The notes beneath the pieces were generated by a model, which searched no databases, was not told where the DNA came from, and saw only the letters and a list, made by a program, of their open reading frames with translations. From Sequoia sempervirens (lineage: Eukaryota; Streptophyta; Pinopsida; Cupressales; Cupressaceae): a DNA stretch of 64,000 bases. The stretch lies in NCBI GenBank assembly GCA_007258455.2, contig VDFB02252616.1, forward strand, positions 121,308,552 to 121,372,551, in the 5' to 3' direction. Positions within the stretch are counted from its first letter, which is position 1, and every line of letters starts with the position of its first letter. A program made the translations under genes and the position numbers. Below are positions 62,926 through 64,000 of this stretch, in pieces.

Positions 62926-63685
62926 TTGTTTATAATAAGAAATATTTATATAAAACTAGTTAAATTAATATATGTATAATAATACTTAAACATATGAAAA
63001 TAATTATTAATAAATAATATAATAATTAAGTAATATATAAATCAAGTTGCAAAAATAAAGATCATCACAAATATTTATTTAATATTATTACTAATGGTTA
63101 ATATTAATAATCAAATCGCATGCAACTTAAAATAGATTAATATATATATGAAACCTTTTATGAAGACTATAGAATTAAAATTAAAAATATAATATAGCTC
63201 TGAATATCCATCAATTAATATAAGATTAAGAAGTCAAACAACCGCTATTCAACATATTAGATGTATTCATATGCCTATGGATAGCAAAGGAAATCCAAAA
63301 TACTAAAGTGTGGTCTGCCCTCTGAATTATGGTGTAACGAATTTGCACATTACATGTCTACAATTTGAATTTCCTTTTCCAAAAAAGAAGTTAAATAATA
63401 TGTGGCAATCATTCATTTTAAATAACATCGCTTTAGTCAATATGGTTTGGACAGGAGTTGTATACCAACGAAAAAGAGTTGTATGCCAGAATGAGACAGG
63501 TTTCAGCTCAAATTTCATTCCGTATATAGCCTATCGGCTAAAAATACATAGATATCACTGGGTTATAATAGGACTTGAAACTGAACCTCAAGATGTTGCA
63601 TAAAAGATAAAATGGTTTAATAAATGTGATGAAGCCTTTGTTCCTCTATGTAAGTCTCTCCTAACCTTCTTTTTCACATTGAATC
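62926..63685. other. AT-rich intergenic DNA with one unassigned ORF
   Basis: Very AT-rich to about 63240. A plus ORF at 63310-63603 (97 codons, ending TAA) has balanced amino-acid use, unlike nearby noise, and could be a gene or transposon fragment. I recognise no domain and found no start or splice signals. Confidence 0.25.
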
Positions 63686-64000
63686 TATCACTACACCAAA
63701 TGGAGTGTGGACCACTTTAGAAACCCTCTTTGGTAAGCGGGATGAGTTAAGGGGTCATTAATTGGAGAATAAACTCATAGGTTTAAGTCCTTCCAATTTT
63801 GACACCATACAAGGCTTCTTCAAAAAAATTCAAAGCTTTTAGATTGTAATTGGAATAGTGTGGAATCGAGAAGTATGATAAACAACTAATCTTGAGCATT
63901 ATTTCTAATCCTAGTCCTAGCTATTTTGTATTTGTTTCTACATTATATGCTACAAAATGTGCCCTAGGTTCCTGTTGATGGTGTTTTCTGCACAACAACT
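63686..64000 (+). pseudogene. Ty1/copia gag fragment (runs off the right edge)
   Basis: The plus strand reads as the central part of a copia-type Gag (UBN2-like): a VWTTLETLFGK block, an LENKLIGLSPSNFDTIQGFF block, and a final stretch like the VFVST.YAT block. A TAA at 63759 falls where the family has Gln (CAA to TAA), another stop follows near 63839, and a frameshift separates the last part. The element would continue to the right. Confidence 0.7.

Overview
This window looks like gene-poor, repeat-rich plant nuclear DNA. It is AT-rich, has an intronless chloroplast-type phospholipase A1 gene, Ty3/gypsy and copia retrotransposon debris, a pentatricopeptide (PPR) pseudogene, and two scaffold gaps of exactly 100 N. 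Very low gene density, long decayed intergenic tracts and abundant old long terminal repeat (LTR) elements fit a gymnosperm, probably a conifer. The species is an inference; nothing here fixes it.

Layout. 0-3 kb: left-cut Ty3/gypsy element on the minus strand (gag-protease remains, primer-binding site, one candidate LTR). 3.8-5.3 kb: degenerate array of a GTCTC-RCCGA-like motif, then an LTR-like tail. 6.3-9.6 kb: AT-rich DNA with small duplications. 9.6-12 kb: the lipase locus on the minus strand, the only recognisable host-type gene; its body is open but a TGA sits in the predicted transit peptide. 12.3-14.9 kb: decayed, apparently once spliced, transposon-type gene cut by a gap. 15.2-15.7 kb: 75/77-bp satellite. 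16.7-19.0 kb: LTR-like block. 19.0-30.5 kb: nearly full-length Athila-type retrotransposon with both LTRs, gag-pro-pol and a third long ORF, inactivated by about 20 in-frame stops and one frameshift. 31.2-33.1 kb: truncated relative of its LTR and a coiled-coil pseudogene. 34.4-35.5 and 40.5-41.1 kb: two further broken copies of the lipase locus. 37.0-38.6 and 60.8-62.9 kb: GC-richer LTR-like blocks with internal tandem repeats. 41.3-41.9 kb: PPR pseudogene. 46.6-51.6 kb: decayed ORFs of unknown, probably transposon, origin. 53.8-54.3 and 58.5-59.1 kb: a direct repeat pair with TATA boxes. 63.7-64 kb: copia gag fragment running off the right edge.

Two themes link the window. First, the lipase locus exists three times in the same orientation: one almost intact, one reduced to its two ends by an internal deletion, one reduced to its 3' end. 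Second, nearly all stops in the transposon ORFs, and the single stop in the lipase, fit one C-to-T or G-to-A change in a CAA, CAG, CGA or TGG codon, as expected of long-methylated, silenced DNA. I found no tRNA, rRNA, CRISPR or operon-like system, and no clear new biological system.
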